From Sinomonas sp. R1AF57 (GTDB lineage: Bacteria; Actinomycetota; Actinomycetes; Actinomycetales; Micrococcaceae): a stretch of DNA of 64,000 nucleotides. Positions 1 through 8,387 of this stretch are shown one piece after another (position 1 is the stretch's first letter; each line of letters begins with the position of its first letter). The notes below the pieces were generated by a model. It worked only from the letters and a program-made list of their open reading frames with translations. It made no database searches and had not been told where the DNA came from. Where the stretch lies: assembly GCF_002224485.1 (NCBI RefSeq), contig NZ_CP022463.1, positions 746,119-810,118 of the forward strand, in the 5' to 3' direction. The position numbers and the translations under genes were made by a program.

Positions 1-27
1 CGGGATCGGCTGTGGTAGACCGGTGGG

Positions 28-561
28 GTGAGCAGTGAGAGCGCGGCGCGGCCCGCGGGCGGCGGGGACGCGACGACGCACGACGGCGGCGAGCGGCTCC
101 GCGTCACGGTCCCCATGCGCTGGGGCGACATGGACGCGTACGGGCACATCAACAATGTCGAGATCATCCGCATGCTCGAGGAGGCCCGCATCGCCGCCTT
201 CGGCCCTCCCGGGGGCACAGGTGCCGCCGGGGTGGAGCCCCTCGTGCCGCTCTTCTCCGCGGTGCCGGACGGGACGCTCGCGCTCGTCGTCGAGCACCGC
301 GTCCGGTACCTCAGGCCCCTCGACTACCGCAACGTCCCGGCCGAGGTCGACGTGTGGGTCAGCGGGCTCAAGGCGGCCGCCCTCACTCTCGACTACGTGG
401 TGCGCGACCCTGTCGACGGCCACGAGTGCGTGCGCGCGACGACGCAGCTCGCCTTCGTCGAGGAGTCCTCGGGGCGCCTCATGCGGCTCACCACGGACCA
501 GCGGGAGCGGCTGGCTCCGTACGTCGGCACGGGAATCTTCGCCGCCGGCACGCGGAATTGA
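28..561 (+). CDS. Acyl-CoA thioesterase, 4HBT hotdog family
   Basis: A 177-residue protein with a hotdog-fold 4-hydroxybenzoyl-CoA thioesterase signature. The segment MRWGDMDAYGHINN at about residues 30-43 carries the D-x-D-x-x-GH-x-NN motif, whose Asp is the usual catalytic residue of the YbgC/FcbC type. Such enzymes hydrolyse acyl-CoA thioesters in the cytoplasm; the acyl substrate cannot be read from sequence. The chosen start is GTG at 28. About 25 low-complexity residues precede the domain, so an internal start is conceivable. The gene stands alone, followed by the DUF4190/MmpS-like gene on the same strand 87 bp downstream. Confidence 0.85.
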   Translation: MSSESAARPAGGGDATTHDGGERLRVTVPMRWGDMDAYGHINNVEIIRMLEEARIAAFGPPGGTGAAGVEPLVPLFSAVPDGTLALVVEHRVRYLRPLDYRNVPAEVDVWVSGLKAAALTLDYVVRDPVDGHECVRATTQLAFVEESSGRLMRLTTDQRERLAPYVGTGIFAAGTRN

Positions 562-648
562 CGCTGCGGAGTGGGATACTCGGCTCATGCGCCCGGTCGT
601 CTCGGCGAGGGGCCGGGAGGGGGCGCATCAAGCAATAGGGGGGAACCT

Positions 649-1440
649 ATGAGCACCACACCGCAGCAGCCTGCCCAGCCGCAGGGCCAGCCGCCTGTCC
701 AGGGCCAGCAGCCCGACTATGCGAAGCCGCAGACGTACGGCCAGCCGCAGCATGGCGCTCCCGGCTATGGCCAGCCCGGTCAGGCGCAGGGCTACGGCCA
801 GCCTCAGGGCTACGGCCAGGGGCAGGGCTACGGCCAGCCCGGCGCGGCCTACGGCGCTCCGGGACCGCAGCCCAGCAAGGCCCTCGCAATCGTCGCCCTC
901 GTGCTCGGCGGCGTGGCCTTCCTGACCTGCTGGATCCCGTTCGTCAACGGGCTGGCGATCGCCCTCGGCATCGCCGGCGCAGTCTGCGGCCTCATCGCCC
1001 TCATCCGGAAGCAGGCCGGCAAGCCGCTCGCCATCACAGGACTCGCCCTCTCTGTCGTGGCGGTCATCATCTCGGTGGTGGTCAACATGATCGTCATCGC
1101 CGCGGCAACATCGGCGTCCGACGAGCTGCGCAAGTTCTCCGAGACCTACTCGGCCCAGGCGAGTGCGCAGCACAGCGTCCAGTACAAGGTCACGACGACC
1201 GGCAAGGCCACCGTGACCTACATCGACAGCAACGGGAGCAGCAACGAGGAGGTCACGGCGAACTGGAACAAGGACTTCGCTGAGACGGGCTACGTCATCG
1301 GCTCCCTGTCCGTGATGAGCGACGCCGGGGACGCGTCGACCCACGTGAGCTGCGAGATCATCATCGACGGCAAGAGCGTGTCGAAGAAGACGGGCACGGG
1401 CGCGTACGCGAACGCCTCCTGCTCCGGTTCGTCCAACTGA
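649..1440 (+). CDS. DUF4190 membrane protein with MmpS-like C-terminal domain
   Basis: A 263-residue envelope protein. Residues 1-80 are a Gln/Pro/Gly/Tyr-rich cytoplasmic tail with repeated YGQP units. Two hydrophobic segments follow at about 85-150 (DUF4190-type hairpin), then an extracytoplasmic beta-rich domain beginning [18 protein letters not shown]. That C-terminal part resembles the MmpS/transport-accessory domain of actinobacteria. The start is ATG at 649, just behind a GGGGGGAA stretch; the frame stays open further upstream but has no better ribosome site. It ends against a 20-bp-stem terminator. The function is not known; a surface or cell-wall role is inferred from the topology. 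Confidence 0.75.
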   Translation: MSTTPQQPAQPQGQPPVQGQQPDYAKPQTYGQPQHGAPGYGQPGQAQGYGQPQGYGQGQGYGQPGAAYGAPGPQPSKALAIVALVLGGVAFLTCWIPFVNGLAIALGIAGAVCGLIALIRKQAGKPLAITGLALSVVAVIISVVVNMIVIAAATSASDELRKFSETYSAQASAQHSVQYKVTTTGKATVTYIDSNGSSNEEVTANWNKDFAETGYVIGSLSVMSDAGDASTHVSCEIIIDGKSVSKKTGTGAYANASCSGSSN

Positions 1441-1454
1441 CGCGCGGCTGAGCC

Positions 1455-1498
1455 ACGCCTGCGGGGCACGGGAAGGGGTTCCCGTGCCCCGCAGGCGT
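1455..1498. terminator. Bidirectional terminator hairpin
   Basis: A perfect 20-bp inverted repeat (1455-1474 with 1479-1498) around a GGGG loop. It lies between the convergent ends of the DUF4190 gene and the nuclease-helicase gene. There is no long T-run, as is common in high-GC actinobacteria. Confidence 0.8.
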
Positions 1499-1521
1499 CT
1501 CCAGGTCGGGGCCGTCAGGCG

Positions 1522-4500
1522 TCAGGCGCCGCTGCAGAGTCCGATGAACGCCCCCAGCTCCTCGAGCGCCGCCGTCCGTCGGGGGAGCGCCGCCGTGAGC
1601 TGCGGCGAGCGCACGATGACGGCCCGCCACTTCGCACGCGAGACCGCCACGTTGACTCGGTTGCGGTTGAGCAGGAAGTCCAGGCCCCGCGGCGCCTCGC
1701 GGGGGGACGAGCAGGCCATGGAAACGATCACGACGACGGCCTCCTGCCCCTGGAACCTGTCGACCGTGCCCACCCTGACGTCTCCGGCGCCGGCAGCTGC
1801 GAGCCGCTCCCGGATCAGGTTGACCTGCGCGTTGTACGGGGCGACGACGAGGACGTCGGCGTCCGTCAGGGCCCGGGAGCCCGACTCGTCGTGCCAGACG
1901 AGGCCCACGTGGGCGAGGACCTGGCGGACCGCCTCCTCGGCCTCCTCGATGGAGCACGTCGCATTGCCCGCGTGGTCGACCATGACCGTCTCTACTCCCG
2001 CCGCCGCGCCGTCCAGACGGCGCGCCGCGGCAACCGGCGCGGAGTGCAGCCGCCCGGCGTAGGAGAGCCGGGAGACGGCGGCGCACAGCGGCGGCGCCAT
2101 CCGCCAGGACTCCGGAAGGAAGTACCCGAACGCGGCCGGGAGGACCCGGGCGCCCGCGGCGAGCCAGCCGAGGGCGGAGTCATTGACCGGTTCCGGGTGC
2201 TGGCCCTGGCTGACCTGAGGGAGCTGCTGCGGGTCGCCGAGGAGGAGCAGGCGCGGCGCCGCCCGGCTCACGGCGACGGTGTCGGCGAGGGAGAACTGGC
2301 CCGCCTCGTCCACGACGACCAGATCGAGCGAATCGGCCGGGACTTCGGGACCGGTGAGCTGCCACGCCGTGCCACCCACCAGGCAGCCGCCGGGCGCGGA
2401 CACGAGCGCGGCGACCGAACCCTCCCGCTGGTTCTCCTCGGGCCACGCCGCGGGTGAAGCCGACGGCCCGGGCCATGGATTGGCCTTCTTCGCGACGCGC
2501 CCTGGGGGGACCCCGGCTCCCACGGCCCGCACGAGCAGGTTCTCCACGACGGCATGCGAGCTGCCGACCACCCCGACCTTCCATCCCGAGGAGACGAGCC
2601 GGGCGATCACCCGGCCGCCCAGATGGGTCTTGCCGCTGCCTGGGGGCCCCTGGACGGCCAGATAGGAGCGGTCGAGGGACCGGAGCGCCGCCTCGATGGA
2701 CTCCGCCATGCCATCGGCAGACGGTGGCGGTGCCGGCAGCGGCACCCCGTCCAGGGTCCGGGGCGGGACGCGTCGCAGGAGGTCGACCGCCGGCTGGGCG
2801 AGCATGCCGGGCAGCGCGTCCGCGGCGGCGCGGGCCACCTCACGCTGCGCTGCCTCGATGGATGCTGTCCTGACCGGCGCATCCTCGGTGAGCGCGACGG
2901 GCAGGTTGGGGTACGGCGGCACCTTCGCGGTGGACCTTTCGAGCACCTGGAGCACGTCCTCGCCGTCCTCCATCCCCACACCCAGGACCCTCGTGCCGAA
3001 CAGCCCGTTGCGGCCGAGCCCCAGGGCATCGGTCGCGGCGAGCCCCTCCGGCAGGGGCGGCTCGAACTCCCGGAACCACGTGCTTCCCTCGCGGAAGTCC
3101 GAGCCGGGGGTGGCGAGCCCGATGAGGCGCAGGGCGCGGGCATGGCTGCGCCCGTCGGGCTCCCAGTCGCGGAGGATCTCGACCCGGTCGACGAGGAACG
3201 CGTCGCGCACGGACTCGAGCGACGCGAGGGGCCTCTCAAGCCGGTCGAAGTGCGCCCACCAGTACGCCTTGCGCTCGCGGGGGTGGTACCGCACGGCAGC
3301 GGCGAGAAGTCCCAGCGCGTCGTCGTCCGCAGCCTCCCGAGCGGGAACCGGTCCGCCCTCAGCGCGGGCCGCGCGCCGCCGCCCCACGAAGGCGGCAAGC
3401 TCGGCCTCGGCGGCGTCCACGGGTTCCGGCGGAGGGGGAGTGGGCCGCTCGCGCGTCGGAATCCGCGCGGTGGAGGGATGGGCGGCGGCGAGTGCGCGCA
3501 GCCACTCGCACAGCCGCAGGGTGGAGACGCAGTCGTCGCGGTTGTACTCGAGGATCGCGTCCATGAGCCTCTCCGCCTCGGCCGGGTCCCCGCCTTCGCG
3601 GGCGGCCGTGAACCGTGCGTACATCTCCACCGAGGCGGCGCCACCCTGCAGTTCGGCGGTCCGCAGGTCCCCGCCCATGTACAGCGGCTCGAGCTTCTTG
3701 ATGGAGTAGGAGCGCTCCGAGATCCGGATCCCCTGCCGGACGGACTGGTAGAGGTCCACGAGCAGGCCTTCACGCAGCCAGGAGTCGATCTCGGCCTCGC
3801 ACACGCCGTGGCGCACCGAGAGCTTGCGCAGGGCCGCCTTCTCGTACGCGGCGTAGTGGTAGACGTGCAGCCCGGGGTGCTGCCCCCGGCGCCGCTGGAT
3901 GTAGTCGACAAAGTCGATGAGGGCCTGCCGCTCCTCGGACAGCGTGTGCGCGGTGAAGGCCCGGTACTCAGCGGCGGCCCCGGGTCCTGGCGCCTCGACG
4001 ATGCCGAACAGGTACTCCAACCCCCACGTCCGCGACGTCCTGTCGAACCAGAGTGGGTCGCCCTCGAAGTCGAAGAAGACGTCTCCAGGGGATGGCGGCG
4101 GGATGGCACCGAGTCGGTGGTCCGGGAGCACCTCGTAGGCGACCCAATGCTCGGGGGAGTCTCCGTGCGCGGGGGCGAGCGCCCCGCCGTCGCCGGTCGC
4201 CACGCCTGTCTGCAGCCGCGCCTGCGCGACGAGCCGCGCGAGCGTCGCGTCCCCCGCCGGGGGGTCGAGCGCCGCGAGCCCGTCGATCGTGCGGACACCC
4301 AGGTCCCGCAGTGCCCGCCGGCGCGGGGCGGACATCCCGGCGGTCAGGAAGAGGTCCCGGTGTTCCTGGACCTGGACAGAGCAGTAGTCGCACCGGCCGC
4401 AGGCGTGCACGCCGGGCTCGTCCCACTCCGCGGCGGACTCCTGCGAGAGGTGGGCGGCGGCGAGGTCGCGGAGCCGCGCGCGCCGCTCCCGGAAGGCGGG

Positions 4501-5073
4501 CATGAGGTCGGTGAGGCTGAATGACTGGTGTTCGCCCGTGCCGAGGATCAGGGTGGCCTCATCGGCGGGAGGGTGTCCGGCCCGGACGAGCTGATCGCCG
4601 TAGGCCGCGAGCTGCAGCAGGGCCGTGGCCTTCGCGCGCCGGGCAAGCTTCGAGTCCTGCACCGCGTAGTCCCCGCGCGCGGTGCGGACGATGAAGTCTG
4701 CGCGGCCGTGGAACTCGCCGTCGAAGAAGCTGGCCTGGAACACGACGTCGGCGCCCCCCTCGAGCGCTGCCATCGACTCTGCGTGCTTGGCGGTCAGGGC
4801 TTGCCGCGTCATCGCGGACGCCGGCTCGATTTCCGCGACCCCGCCCGCGCGGCCCGGCGTCCAGAGGCCGAAGCGTTCCCTGTAGGCTTGGAGGACGTCC
4901 TGCTCGTGGACGTCGCCGAGCTGGGCGGCCCGTTCCCGCATCGGGTCCTCGACGGTGAGCACGGGGGCGCGCCCGAGCTTCTCGTCGAGCTGCCGCAGGA
5001 GCGCGAACTCGCACTCCGAGGCTGTGACGATGTCCGAAGCCGAGAAGACGAAGGCGCCCTCGAGGAAGAACAT
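1522..5073 (-). CDS. RecB-like nuclease fused to superfamily 1 (UPF1/Dna2-type) helicase
   Basis: An 1183-residue fusion. The N-terminal half resembles TM0106-family RecB-like nucleases: a Cys cluster CGRCDYC at about residue 225-231, then a nuclease/RNase H-like segment starting DVFFDFEGDPLW near residue 330. The C-terminal half is an SF1 helicase: Walker A GPPGSGKTHLGG near residue 810, motif II VVDEAGQ, motif V DRFQGQEAVVVIVSMA and motif VI NRVNVAVSRAKW near the end. This architecture suggests DNA processing, repair or defence by a nuclease coupled to an ATP-driven motor. The start is ATG at 5073, the first Met before the conserved SASDIVTASECEF region. Neighbours are unrelated, so it is probably monocistronic. 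Confidence 0.85.
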   Translation of the reverse strand: MFFLEGAFVFSASDIVTASECEFALLRQLDEKLGRAPVLTVEDPMRERAAQLGDVHEQDVLQAYRERFGLWTPGRAGGVAEIEPASAMTRQALTAKHAESMAALEGGADVVFQASFFDGEFHGRADFIVRTARGDYAVQDSKLARRAKATALLQLAAYGDQLVRAGHPPADEATLILGTGEHQSFSLTDLMPAFRERRARLRDLAAAHLSQESAAEWDEPGVHACGRCDYCSVQVQEHRDLFLTAGMSAPRRRALRDLGVRTIDGLAALDPPAGDATLARLVAQARLQTGVATGDGGALAPAHGDSPEHWVAYEVLPDHRLGAIPPPSPGDVFFDFEGDPLWFDRTSRTWGLEYLFGIVEAPGPGAAAEYRAFTAHTLSEERQALIDFVDYIQRRRGQHPGLHVYHYAAYEKAALRKLSVRHGVCEAEIDSWLREGLLVDLYQSVRQGIRISERSYSIKKLEPLYMGGDLRTAELQGGAASVEMYARFTAAREGGDPAEAERLMDAILEYNRDDCVSTLRLCEWLRALAAAHPSTARIPTRERPTPPPPEPVDAAEAELAAFVGRRRAARAEGGPVPAREAADDDALGLLAAAVRYHPRERKAYWWAHFDRLERPLASLESVRDAFLVDRVEILRDWEPDGRSHARALRLIGLATPGSDFREGSTWFREFEPPLPEGLAATDALGLGRNGLFGTRVLGVGMEDGEDVLQVLERSTAKVPPYPNLPVALTEDAPVRTASIEAAQREVARAAADALPGMLAQPAVDLLRRVPPRTLDGVPLPAPPPSADGMAESIEAALRSLDRSYLAVQGPPGSGKTHLGGRVIARLVSSGWKVGVVGSSHAVVENLLVRAVGAGVPPGRVAKKANPWPGPSASPAAWPEENQREGSVAALVSAPGGCLVGGTAWQLTGPEVPADSLDLVVVDEAGQFSLADTVAVSRAAPRLLLLGDPQQLPQVSQGQHPEPVNDSALGWLAAGARVLPAAFGYFLPESWRMAPPLCAAVSRLSYAGRLHSAPVAAARRLDGAAAGVETVMVDHAGNATCSIEEAEEAVRQVLAHVGLVWHDESGSRALTDADVLVVAPYNAQVNLIRERLAAAGAGDVRVGTVDRFQGQEAVVVIVSMACSSPREAPRGLDFLLNRNRVNVAVSRAKWRAVIVRSPQLTAALPRRTAALEELGAFIGLCSGA

Positions 5074-5323
5074 GGGTCCAGCACAGCACAGCCCTCCGAC
5101 ATTTCTCGAGGGGCGACGGCGGGGTCCGCGACCAGTCCGTCGTGTGGGCGTAACCCGCAGGAAACCAAACCACGACAAGGTGGTGGGAGGCGTGGGTGTA
5201 CGGCACGTCACACTCGGTCACCTGCATGGCGACCGGCCAGTAACGAGACAGCATGGGAAGCGGTGCCCGCGGTAGGCTCGCAGGGGACCGCACCCGATGG
5301 ATGCGAAGCAATGAGAGGTAGCA

Positions 5324-6145
5324 ATGGCGAGGAACGCGAACGCGGTAGAGAAGCTCGATCTCCGGCTCAAGGCCGTACTCGACGGCCTGGCGGAGGCAGC
5401 ATGGGCTGACGAGACCGTCGACGCGCGCGCCGTCCTGGCCGGCGCGGTCGAGGCCGTTCCGTTCGACGAGCACGAGGCCTTCCTCCTCTCGGGCGGCATC
5501 CCGCGGGGCCACAAGGCGCTGACCACGGCGACGGCGAAGCTGGTCAAGGCGGGGTGGATGGTCAAGGGCCGCAGCGGCTGGTCCATCACCGAGGACGGCC
5601 TGCGGGCAACGGTCGCCTTCCCCACAGCGACGGCCCTCGCCGAGGCCCTCGCCGCCGGGACGCCGGTCCCGGCGGACATCCCCGTGCCCACCGCGCCCCC
5701 GGCGCCGAAGAAGCGTGTCCGCAAGGCGACCGCGAAGGCCGCCGCGAAGGAGGACACCGAGCTCGTGACCCCCCAGGCCCTGCCGGCTGCCGAGGAGATC
5801 TCCGAGGCGGCGCACGAGGCCGAAGCCGTCGCCATCGCCGATCTCGACCAGCCCCACGCCGTTGCGATCGCCGGCGACTTCGCCAAGCACCTCGGCGCCG
5901 AGGAGGACTGGACGCCCCAGCCCGACGAGGTCCAGATGGGGCTCGATGCGTCCTCGCGCGTGTGGGTCCGCACCGTGGACCTCCCGGCTGGCCACTACGC
6001 CTTCAAGATCGCGATCAACCGCTCGTGGGACGAGAACTACGGCGCGTTCGGCGCGTTCAACGGCGCGAACCATGAGCTCGCGCACGACGGCGGCCCGGTC
6101 ACCATCGCGTACGACCACTCCACCAAGGACATCGCCTTCTCCTGA
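5324..6145 (+). CDS. Winged-helix protein with C-terminal X25/starch-binding-like domain
   Basis: A 273-residue protein. Residues 60-95 (HKALTTATAKLVKAGWMVKG and following) look like a winged-helix segment. A Lys/Ala/Pro linker follows at about 120-150. The C-terminal 95 residues (VAIAGDFAKHLGAEEDW ... GHYAFKIAINRSWDENYG) match the pattern of pullulanase-associated X25 domains, which bind alpha-glucans. Homologues are often loosely annotated as glycosidase, but no catalytic domain is present. A GAGAGG ribosome site precedes ATG 5324. The combination suggests a glycogen- or starch-sensing or scaffold protein; this is inference. A hairpin terminator follows. Confidence 0.65.
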   Translation: MARNANAVEKLDLRLKAVLDGLAEAAWADETVDARAVLAGAVEAVPFDEHEAFLLSGGIPRGHKALTTATAKLVKAGWMVKGRSGWSITEDGLRATVAFPTATALAEALAAGTPVPADIPVPTAPPAPKKRVRKATAKAAAKEDTELVTPQALPAAEEISEAAHEAEAVAIADLDQPHAVAIAGDFAKHLGAEEDWTPQPDEVQMGLDASSRVWVRTVDLPAGHYAFKIAINRSWDENYGAFGAFNGANHELAHDGGPVTIAYDHSTKDIAFS

Positions 6146-6164
6146 CCGGGAGTCGCGACGGCGA

Positions 6165-6196
6165 CGGGCCGGGGCTGCACGCGCAGTCCCGGCCCG
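6165..6196 (+). terminator. Terminator hairpin after the X25-like gene
   Basis: A 14-bp inverted repeat (6165-6178 with 6183-6196) with one G:T-type mismatch and an ACGC loop, followed by CTCTCTGT. It lies 19 bp after the stop codon. Confidence 0.6.
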
Positions 6197-6283
6197 CTCT
6201 CTGTCCACATGGGGCAAGGGCGCGTGGAGGATTGTCGGCGGCCTCCCCTAGGGTCGAACCAGACGCCGTGATCAGGGGGAAGC

Positions 6284-7030
6284 ATGCTGCAACGACAGTC
6301 CAAGGCGGCGCCGCGCCGCAGGCGCCGTTCGGGGGTCGCCGGTTCCGCGGCTCTGGCTGCCGCGGCCTTCGCCGTGCTCGCGTGGCTCGTGGGCCTCGTC
6401 GAGGTCCCCGGCGTGTCCTCGCCGGCTCCCTGGGCGCAGCAGCAGGTCGGCAGCGTCCCCGCGGCGCAGCTCGAGTCGGCAAAGACTGCGCTCGCCCAGA
6501 TCCCGGTGAAGGGACGCGCGCCCAAGACCGGGTACACGCGCGAGCAGTTCGGGCAGGCCTGGGCGGACACCGACCGCAACGGCTGCGACACGAGGAACGA
6601 CATCCTCGCGCGCGACCTCGTGGCACCCACCTTCAAGCCCGGGACGCGCGACTGCACGGTGCTCTCCGGGACGCTGCACGACCCCTACACGGGCCGGGAC
6701 ATCGAGTTCCAGCGCGGGGAGCGCTCGGCGGACGTCCAGATCGACCACGTCGTGCCGCTCTCGGACGCCTGGCAGAAGGGCGCCCAGCAGTGGCCGGCCC
6801 AGAAGCGCCTCGAGTTCGCCAACGACCCGGCCAACCTCAGGGCAGCCGACGGCGCTGCGAACCAGGAGAAGGGCGACGGCGACCTCGCCACCTGGCTGCC
6901 CCCGAACAAGCCCTTCCGCTGCGAGTATGCCGTGGCGGTCGTCGCCGTGAAGGCGGAGTACGGCCTGTGGATGACTCAGGCCGAGCACGACAAGGCGGGG
7001 GAGCTGCTCGCGGCCTGCCGGGCGGCCTGA
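6284..7030 (+). CDS. Secreted HNH endonuclease, GmrSD/DUF1524 family
   Basis: A 248-residue protein with a basic N-terminus (KAAPRRRRRS) and one hydrophobic segment at about 19-40, typical of a signal peptide or membrane anchor. The mature part carries the DUF1524 HNH core: IDHVVPLSDAW near residue 152, the NDPANLRAADGAANQEKGD segment, and a C-terminal helix with WMTQAEHDKAGELL. Cys residues at CDT and RDC could form a disulfide. Members of this family cleave nucleic acids; export suggests extracellular DNA degradation or nutrient recovery rather than restriction. The start is ATG at 6284 behind an AGGGGGAAGC site. Confidence 0.85.
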   Translation: MLQRQSKAAPRRRRRSGVAGSAALAAAAFAVLAWLVGLVEVPGVSSPAPWAQQQVGSVPAAQLESAKTALAQIPVKGRAPKTGYTREQFGQAWADTDRNGCDTRNDILARDLVAPTFKPGTRDCTVLSGTLHDPYTGRDIEFQRGERSADVQIDHVVPLSDAWQKGAQQWPAQKRLEFANDPANLRAADGAANQEKGDGDLATWLPPNKPFRCEYAVAVVAVKAEYGLWMTQAEHDKAGELLAACRAA

Positions 7031-7065
7031 CAGCGCAGCCGGACCGGGCTGACGAGAGCCAGGGG

Positions 7066-7770
7066 CTACGAGGCCTTGAGGTACCGTTCCCTGGCGCCCT
7101 TGGGCAGCTTTTCGACCGCGTAGCGGAGCGCGGTGCGCGCCATCCTCGGGGCCCAGGAATCAAGGAAGTCCTCAAGCGCCGGGGTCCCCGCCGTACGCAG
7201 GGCCCACCCCGTGGCCTTCTGCACCGATTCGTCCGGGTCCTGGGCCAGGAGCTTGGCGATCGCGAACAGGTCCGTCGTCTCTCCCGCTCCGAGGAAGTAC
7301 ATGGTCGAGACGATGGCGGTGCGACGTTCGTGGGCAGCCTCCGAGCGGGCGAGCGCGTAGAGCGGCTCGCGGGACCTGTCCGCGAGATACCCGCCGACGA
7401 CGTGGATCGCGGCCCGGTCCACGAGGTCCCATGAGTTGATGCGGTCGTGCCTACGGAGGTAGAGCTCGTAGAGCTCCTTCCTGCGCTCCGGGGACGTGGT
7501 GCGTCGCCGCGCCTGGAAGTCCATGATGCTCACCGCCCCGGCGCGGGCCTCGTGCCACGGGCTGTCGAGCAGGAGCTCGACCTCCCGAAGGGGCATGTCC
7601 GCGGACGCCTGCGCGAGTTCGAAGACGCTTCCCATGCGGACCCCGAGGAAACGGTCCCGGCCGCTCCGGGCCAGCGGGAACGCACGCTTGTACTTCCTGA
7701 GCTCGACATCGGAACTCAGAGCTTCCAGCGCCGCCAGGAACCCGCTGGCGGTCACCGTCCCGGCAACCAT
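7066..7770 (-). CDS. AlkD-like DNA alkylation repair protein
   Basis: A 234-residue all-helical protein with HEAT-like repeats, as in AlkD glycosylases that excise N3/N7-alkylpurines. Family features visible are PLARSGRDRFLGVRMG near the N-terminus, WHEARAGAVSIMDFQ, INSWDLVDRAAIHVVGGYL, and the terminal KATGWALRTAG with an Arg/Tyr-rich end. The start is ATG at 7770; the frame is open for 17 more codons upstream but these look non-coding. It converges with the HNH gene, leaving 35 bp between the stops. Confidence 0.8.
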   Translation of the reverse strand: MVAGTVTASGFLAALEALSSDVELRKYKRAFPLARSGRDRFLGVRMGSVFELAQASADMPLREVELLLDSPWHEARAGAVSIMDFQARRRTTSPERRKELYELYLRRHDRINSWDLVDRAAIHVVGGYLADRSREPLYALARSEAAHERRTAIVSTMYFLGAGETTDLFAIAKLLAQDPDESVQKATGWALRTAGTPALEDFLDSWAPRMARTALRYAVEKLPKGARERYLKAS

Positions 7771-7949
7771 TGCCCACCCCCAGGCCGAACACCGAACTCG
7801 ATTCGAGCGTAACGCGTACAAAGAACTCTGGATAGGGTTGCGGCGGGCAGGCGCACGATTTCTTCATTCTGTTGGACAAAAGGAGCGACGAGGTGACCAT
7901 CGCGTTCGGCTTCGACCTCCGCGCCGACGTGGGCGGCGGGTGAGTGCGG

Positions 7950-8309
7950 TCAGCGCTTCCTCATCGACGACTCGATCTCGGAGATCCGTGCGGCGAAGAT
8001 GGTCCGGAGCAGGTCCTCGGGGACCTGGTGGTCGGCGCTGAACCGCAGCGTGCCTTTGGCCCAGTCGAAGCCGCCGAGCCGGTCCGCGAGGCCGGGCAGG
8101 ATCTGGCCGCTGAACGGGAAGAGCGAGAGGTGCTGCTTGGCCACGACCGCGCTCGCGTAGCCCTTGCCGTGCAGGAGCAGCGCGGCCATGCCGTAGCTCC
8201 GCCCCTCCTCGGCCTCGGGGGCCAGCCCGCGGGCCACGGCGTACACGCGCCTGACCGCCTCGCCGTCGGGCCCGTCGAGGGTTGCCAGGTAGTCCGTGAC
8301 CTCGCCCAT
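7950..8309 (-). CDS. DUF1801 / iron-chaperone-like (YdhG family) protein
   Basis: A 119-residue cytoplasmic protein matching the small YdhG/DUF1801 fold: EVTDYLATLDGPDGEAVRRV at the N-terminus, the MAALLLHGKGYASAVVAKQH sheet region, LSLFPFSG, and the terminal DWAKGTLRFSADHQVPEDLL. Some members are described as intracellular iron chaperones, but no function can be inferred for this copy. It follows the mcrBC pair on the same strand after 78 bp. Confidence 0.75.
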   Translation of the reverse strand: MGEVTDYLATLDGPDGEAVRRVYAVARGLAPEAEEGRSYGMAALLLHGKGYASAVVAKQHLSLFPFSGQILPGLADRLGGFDWAKGTLRFSADHQVPEDLLRTIFAARISEIESSMRKR

Positions 8310-8387
8310 GCGCCCATCCTCGCACCGGCGGGTGGCGGCGCCCAGAGGGTGGGGAGTCTGCCGCGGGGAAGGCCGGGATGCCCCGCC

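Noticed and set aside
571-648. Upstream extension of the DUF4190 gene
   Set aside because: The 26 extra residues are unlike protein and ATG 649 has a clear GGGGGG ribosome site.
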